64,000 bases of DNA from DAORHV01 sp964434575 (GTDB lineage Bacteria > Patescibacteriota > Gracilibacteria > Peribacterales > Peribacteraceae): the NCBI GenBank assembly GCA_964434575.1, contig CAYSWB010000004.1, positions 1 to 64,000 of the forward strand. Reading direction: 5' to 3'. Both the position numbers and the translations under genes were made by a program. Positions 60,741-64,000 of this stretch are shown here, piece by piece. The stretch's first letter is position 1; every line of letters begins with the position of its first letter. The notes below the pieces were generated by a model that was given only the letters and a program-made list of their open reading frames with translations, was not told where the DNA came from and did no database searches.

Positions 60741-62516
60741 GTGCAACCGCGCGCCGAAGCACCGGCCTATTCGAACATCGCCCTCGCGCGCGACTTGTGG
60801 CGTTTTCTGAAGCCGAACGCCGGCGTTTTCACGTTCGTCACGCTGTCCAGACTCGCCGGAGACATCGCCCGGTTGTATCCGCCGCTCGCCGTCGCCGGCA
60901 TCATTTCGTATTTGGGCAAGTATCAGGCCGGGGCCGGCATGCCGCTTACTCCGGTATGGCAGGCCATCGCGCTGGCCGGGCTGACATACGCGCTGTTCAT
61001 CACCTGCCGGCAAACCGCCAAGATCGTGGGGTTCCGCCTTGCCGAGCGACTCGCGCTGGACGCGCAGCTGGAGACGCTCCGGCACCTGTTCCTGCTGGAC
61101 ATGTCGTGGCACGAGAGGGAGAACTCTGGCAACAAGCTCAAACGCATGCAAAAGGGCGGCGACAGCATCGCCATCATCCTGCGCATGTGGCTCAACAGCT
61201 TCATCGAAGTTTCGGTCAACTTCGTCGGCATCACGGTCATTTTGGCGTCGTTCGAGCCGCGTCTGGCGCTGGCGATGCTCGGCTTCATGGCCGTTTACCT
61301 TCTGCTGTCGGGCTTCTTCACCCGGCGCGCCTCGGCCTTGTCGCACGTCGTCAACGTGCAGGAAGAGGAATTGAGCGGATTGGCGTTCGAGGCCGTCAAC
61401 AACATCCGCAGCGTGAAGGTGCTCGGCATGTCCGCGCCGCTGCAGGACAGAATGGAGAAGAAGTCCGATCTGGTGATGTCGGACATCGGCAAGCGCGTGT
61501 TCTGGTACCAGTCCCGTGACTGGGTGATGGTCATGTATGGCAACGCGTTTTCCCTCACCGTGATCGGCTTCCTGGCCGCCGGCATCGCGGCCGGACGGTA
61601 TGAAATAGGTCTTCTGGTCCTGTTCATCGATTACTTCCGCAAAATGTGGGAGAACATCGAAGAACTGGCGCGCGTGGTGCTGGATTTCGTCATCGCGAAA
61701 TTCAGCGTGATGCGGATGACCGAGCTGCTCCGCGAACCCGTCGGCATCGACAGTGAGAAGGGGAAACTGCCGTTCCCGGCCGATTGGAAGGACATCGAGC
61801 TGCGCGACGTGTCATTCGGCTACGGCGAAGACCGCGACGTGCTACGGGGTGTTTCCTTCACCATTCGCAAAGGCGAAAGGATCGGCATCGTGGGCGCTTC
61901 GGGCGCTGGAAAATCCACGTTGTTCAAGCTGTTGCTGAAAGAACAGGAGGGGTACCAGGGCGAGGTGCTTGTCGGAGGCGTGCCGCTGAAGGACGTCAGC
62001 CGTACTTCCTACTTCCGGCATTCGGCAGTGGTGCTGCAGGACACGGAAGTCTTCAACTTCACGCTGCGCGAGAACATCACGCTTGCCCGCCCCGACGCGG
62101 CGGCGGACACGGCGCTGCTGGACCGCGCCGTCGCCACCGCTCACGTGGCGGATTTCTTGGGCAGGCTTCCGCAGGGCCTGGAAACGGCCATCGGTGAGAA
62201 GGGCATCCGGCTATCGGGTGGGGAGAAACAACGCGTCGGCATCGCGCGGGCCGTCTTCAAGCAGCCCGAGATCCTGTTCCTGGACGAGGCCACGTCGCAT
62301 TTGGACGTCGAATCCGAGGAGAAGATCCGCGATTCCCTTCATACGTTCTTTCAGACCGTCACGGCGGTCGTCATCGCGCATCGTCTTTCCACCATCAAGG
62401 AAATGGACCGCATTCTGGTACTGGAAGATGGCCGGATCGTGGAGCAGGGGACGTTCGACCAGCTGCATGCAAAAAACGGCCGGTTCCGGGAGTTGTGGGA
62501 TAAACAGAAGTTTTAG
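60741..62516 (+). CDS. ABC exporter (fused permease and ATPase, MsbA-like)
   Basis: 591 residues. Residues about 20-320 form the six-helix type IV (ABC type 1) exporter domain. The ATPase domain has Walker A GASGAGKST (385-393), a Q-loop (VLQDTEVF), the signature LSGGEKQR (from 491), Walker B ILFLDEATS and the His switch. It works as a homodimer and probably flips a lipid, glycan or peptide out of the cytoplasm; the glycan gene context favours a lipid-linked sugar. The GTG start is set by the -10 box. Confidence 0.93.
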   Translation: MQPRAEAPAYSNIALARDLWRFLKPNAGVFTFVTLSRLAGDIARLYPPLAVAGIISYLGKYQAGAGMPLTPVWQAIALAGLTYALFITCRQTAKIVGFRLAERLALDAQLETLRHLFLLDMSWHERENSGNKLKRMQKGGDSIAIILRMWLNSFIEVSVNFVGITVILASFEPRLALAMLGFMAVYLLLSGFFTRRASALSHVVNVQEEELSGLAFEAVNNIRSVKVLGMSAPLQDRMEKKSDLVMSDIGKRVFWYQSRDWVMVMYGNAFSLTVIGFLAAGIAAGRYEIGLLVLFIDYFRKMWENIEELARVVLDFVIAKFSVMRMTELLREPVGIDSEKGKLPFPADWKDIELRDVSFGYGEDRDVLRGVSFTIRKGERIGIVGASGAGKSTLFKLLLKEQEGYQGEVLVGGVPLKDVSRTSYFRHSAVVLQDTEVFNFTLRENITLARPDAAADTALLDRAVATAHVADFLGRLPQGLETAIGEKGIRLSGGEKQRVGIARAVFKQPEILFLDEATSHLDVESEEKIRDSLHTFFQTVTAVVIAHRLSTIKEMDRILVLEDGRIVEQGTFDQLHAKNGRFRELWDKQKF

Positions 62517-62782
62517 ACCGTCAGGATGCTGGCGCGATCCTGGAGGCCGATCGAACGGACGATTTCTGCAATGCGTGCCCGGTCGAGCTCGATGACGTAG
62601 ATGCAGACGCCTTGCTGGCTGACGGCGATTTCCGATCCCCGCACGCCCGCTTCGAGTAGGCGCTGCACTTTCGGGATCAACTCGCCGGCTTCGTATTTGC
62701 TGATGCCGGAGCACGAGCCTACCAGGCTGCCGAGCTTGTCAAAGTCATCCCAGTCGTCGATGGCTCCGGAGCGAACTGCCAT
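62513..62782 (-). CDS. Small hypothetical protein
   Basis: 89 residues, soluble, with an acidic N-terminus (DDWDDFDKLGSL) and an alternating helix-strand C-terminal half (VCIYVIELDRARIAEIV). The ATG at 62782 is preferred over a TTG at 62791 since it lies 9 bases from a TATACT box on the minus strand. Its end overlaps the ABC gene end by 4 bases. No family recognised. Confidence 0.6.
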   Translation of the reverse strand: MAVRSGAIDDWDDFDKLGSLVGSCSGISKYEAGELIPKVQRLLEAGVRGSEIAVSQQGVCIYVIELDRARIAEIVRSIGLQDRASILTV

Positions 62783-62790
62783 AGTGGACA

Positions 62791-62796
62791 AGTATA
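62791..62796 (-). promoter_or_regulatory. -10 of the gene at 62782 (near-leaderless)
   Basis: TATACT on the minus strand ends 9 bases before the ATG at 62782. Confidence 0.5.
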
Positions 62797-62823
62797 CTGT
62801 GCACGAAAAACTTTCCGCAATAG

Positions 62824-62900
62824 TGGTGGGCCAGGGTGGAGTCGAACCACCGACCGCAGGTGTATAAGTCCTGAGCTCTAACCAACTGAGCTACTGGCCC
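62824..62900 (-). tRNA. tRNA-Ile(UAU)
   Basis: The body GGGCCAGTAGCTCAGTTGG with acceptor GGGCCAG/CTGGCCC, discriminator A and encoded CCA is a standard isoleucine tRNA scaffold. The anticodon loop reads CTTATAC, giving UAU rather than the usual CAU. The last anticodon stem pair (A31-A39) is mismatched. Confidence 0.85.
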
Positions 62901-62965
62901 TTGAGACGCATGCTACTACACTTTCACCATCGCGTCCCTTTTCGAAAAACGGCCGGCAAGCCGAT

Positions 62966-62990
62966 CTGGGCCAACTCAGCTACTGGGACC
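62966..62990 (-). other. tRNA 5'-half remnant
   Basis: CCAGTAGCTGAGTTGG on the minus strand (62971-62986) repeats the 5' half of the adjacent tRNA-Ile with one mismatch, but no anticodon arm follows. It may be a degenerate tRNA copy. The rest of 62901-63057 holds no gene. Confidence 0.45.
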
Positions 62991-63057
62991 CGTACGTCAA
63001 AAGACCTACCACCTTCACACACCGTAAAAAGAGCCCCTGCACTCTCGGGAAGCCGAA

Positions 63058-63339
63058 CTACTTGGCTGCCTCGACGCTGACCAACGTGGCCATTTCGCGG
63101 CTGCGGTTGAATTTCATGACCTTCGCCTTGCGGAAAGCGACCTTACCCGGAATGGAAGCATGCAGCGTCCAGTCCTTGGCGGCGTACACGTTCGTACCAG
63201 GGCGGTACCAGAAGCCCTTCTGGCGCACGAGCACTTCTCCGGCATTCACGACTTCGCCCTCGAAGCGCTTTACGCCGCGGCGCTTGGACCGACTATCTCG
63301 GCCGTTGCTGGTAGATCCACCTGCTTTCTTAGTTGCCAT
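63058..63339 (-). CDS. rpmA: Ribosomal protein bL27
   Basis: 93 residues. The N-terminus ATKKAGGSTSNGRDSRSKR, a strand-rich core and GTNVYAAKDWTLHASIPG are typical of bL27, whose N-terminal tail reaches the peptidyl-transferase centre. It begins directly with MATKKAGG and lacks the cleavable extension seen in Firmicutes. A TAGACT on the minus strand (63349-63354) ends 10 bases from the ATG. obg, often next to rpmA, is far away at 45778. Confidence 0.96.
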   Translation of the reverse strand: MATKKAGGSTSNGRDSRSKRRGVKRFEGEVVNAGEVLVRQKGFWYRPGTNVYAAKDWTLHASIPGKVAFRKAKVMKFNRSREMATLVSVEAAK

Positions 63340-63348
63340 AGTGCAAGC

Positions 63349-63354
63349 AGTCTA
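63349..63354 (-). promoter_or_regulatory. -10 of rpmA (near-leaderless)
   Basis: TAGACT ends 10 bases before the ATG at 63339. Confidence 0.45.
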
Positions 63355-63432
63355 CAGATCCCAAAATATGGGCACAAGGGGAAAATGGGTACGAAAAAAC
63401 CGCCTCGCGGCGGCTTTCGTTGGCTTGCGAAT

Positions 63433-63508
63433 TGGTTGCGGGGACAGGATTCGAACCTGTGACCTCCAGGTTATGAGCCTGGCGAGCTACCAGCTGCTCC
63501 ACCCCGCG
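63433..63508 (-). tRNA. initiator tRNA-fMet(CAU)
   Basis: CGCGGGGTGGAGCAGCTGG with the unpaired C1-A72 end, three G-C pairs at the base of the anticodon stem and loop CTCATAA identify the initiator. CCA is encoded. Confidence 0.96.
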
Positions 63509-63552
63509 TCGCGAAGCGCAGTATCGCGCGGCGCAGCGCAAATTGCAAACCC

Positions 63553-63996
63553 TTACAGCGGCTTCTTCAAATCGTCGATCTTGTCGCGGTTGAACAGGTA
63601 CAAGCGCCAGTGGTCCAGCACCCGGATGTTTCGGAGGTTCTCCTCGTACACGGCTTGTTTCTCTTCCTCCGTCAGTTCGCCGACGGCGGCCACCTGCACG
63701 GCTTCGGGCTTCTGGGTAAAGATGAGCACCTTCTCGCCCGGGTTCAAAAGCCCGATGCTCTCCTTGGCGTACTTGTCTTTGTACTGCGAGGACTTCAGGT
63801 ATTCGAAGTTCTGGTAGCCGGCCGTAATCTCTGCCTTCAGCTTAGCGTTGCGCTCCTGCATGGAGATCAGCTGCTGGTCGAACAGCACGTTCTTGTAGTA
63901 CGACAGCGCCAAGCCGAACGCCATCAGTCCGACCACGCACAAACCGATGACGATCGTCATTTGCTTCGGAAACGGCGCGGCATCCTTGTACGACAT
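63553..63996 (-). CDS. FtsB/DivIC-like septum formation initiator
   Basis: 147 residues. A short cytoplasmic N-terminus, one transmembrane helix (about 13-32), then a coiled-coil segment (LFDQQLISMQERNAKLKAEI) and the YAKESIGLLNPGEKVLIF segment, which matches the R/KE-x-GL-x-PGE pattern of FtsB/DivIC proteins. It should pair with FtsL at the division site; a candidate FtsL lies at 6734. The ATG is 4 bases from the window edge, so its promoter is not visible. Confidence 0.88.
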   Translation of the reverse strand: MSYKDAAPFPKQMTIVIGLCVVGLMAFGLALSYYKNVLFDQQLISMQERNAKLKAEITAGYQNFEYLKSSQYKDKYAKESIGLLNPGEKVLIFTQKPEAVQVAAVGELTEEEKQAVYEENLRNIRVLDHWRLYLFNRDKIDDLKKPL

Positions 63997-64000
63997 GGAC

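Noticed and set aside
1..64000. Recoding of UGA as glycine, as in some Patescibacteria-like lineages
   Set aside because: UGA ends several genes at sensible positions (for example 23162-23164 and 55330-55332, both overlapping the next start), and no gene is improved by reading through it.

Overview
The window is a dense, GC-rich bacterial scaffold segment with a 100-base assembly gap at 49143-49242. Genes are short-spaced, sit on both strands, and use the standard code: TAA, TAG and TGA all end real genes. Several traits suggest a Patescibacteria (candidate phyla radiation) genome, perhaps a Peregrinibacteria-like lineage. These are tiny intergenic regions, very few Shine-Dalgarno sequences, many serine- and cysteine-rich surface proteins with CGDG...GEECDDGN repeats, and scattered single housekeeping genes. 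This placement is inference from gene style; no 16S rRNA is present.

Layout. 1-8700 holds tRNA-Ser genes, cutA, a P-type cation ATPase, a DOT1-like methyltransferase, an L,D-transpeptidase-like protein, a GT4 glycosyltransferase, rsmH with an FtsL-like gene, and pyk. 8715-18869 is the accessory core. A GT39 (PMT-type) protein mannosyltransferase lies divergent to three tandem two-gene units, each a small Cys-rich protein (S) followed by a long protein (L). L proteins carry a TM anchor, Cys modules, T/P/S-rich linkers, five DUF4215 repeats and a C-terminal TGPG-hydrophobic-RR tail. 19000-28400 holds tRNA-Arg, small membrane and Cys-rich proteins, pyrH, frr, a long purQ-like gene, a SpoU methylase, a protein with two GspF/PilC-like N-terminal domains, a Ser-rich lipoprotein, an M29 aminopeptidase and a DsbA-like oxidoreductase.

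28567-38866 is an envelope block: alpha-2-macroglobulin, penicillin-binding protein 1C and an LtaS-type transferase. 38916-47100 carries an NDH-2-like flavoprotein, a 2-hydroxyacid dehydrogenase, tRNA-Phe and tRNA-Ala, TspO and DUF2177 proteins, a nitroreductase operon and obg. dnaK follows under a CIRCE operator. After the gap come gap (GAPDH), a golvesin/DUF11-like surface protein, endonuclease IV, the CCA-adding enzyme, and a glycan cluster (FkbM methyltransferase, CDP-paratose epimerase-like enzyme, a frameshifted transferase, a large membrane protein and an ABC exporter). The window ends with tRNA-Ile(UAU), rpmA, tRNA-fMet and an FtsB/DivIC-like gene.

Two themes tie the window together. 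First, expression: about twenty genes have a -10-like hexamer ending only 7-10 bases before the start codon, which predicts leaderless mRNAs, and only one gene shows a good AGGAGG. Second, the cell surface: Ser/Thr-rich, disulfide-rich proteins sit near a PMT-family O-mannosyltransferase and in a genome segment that also encodes a DsbA-like thiol oxidoreductase, which suggests glycosylated, disulfide-stabilised appendages or coat proteins.
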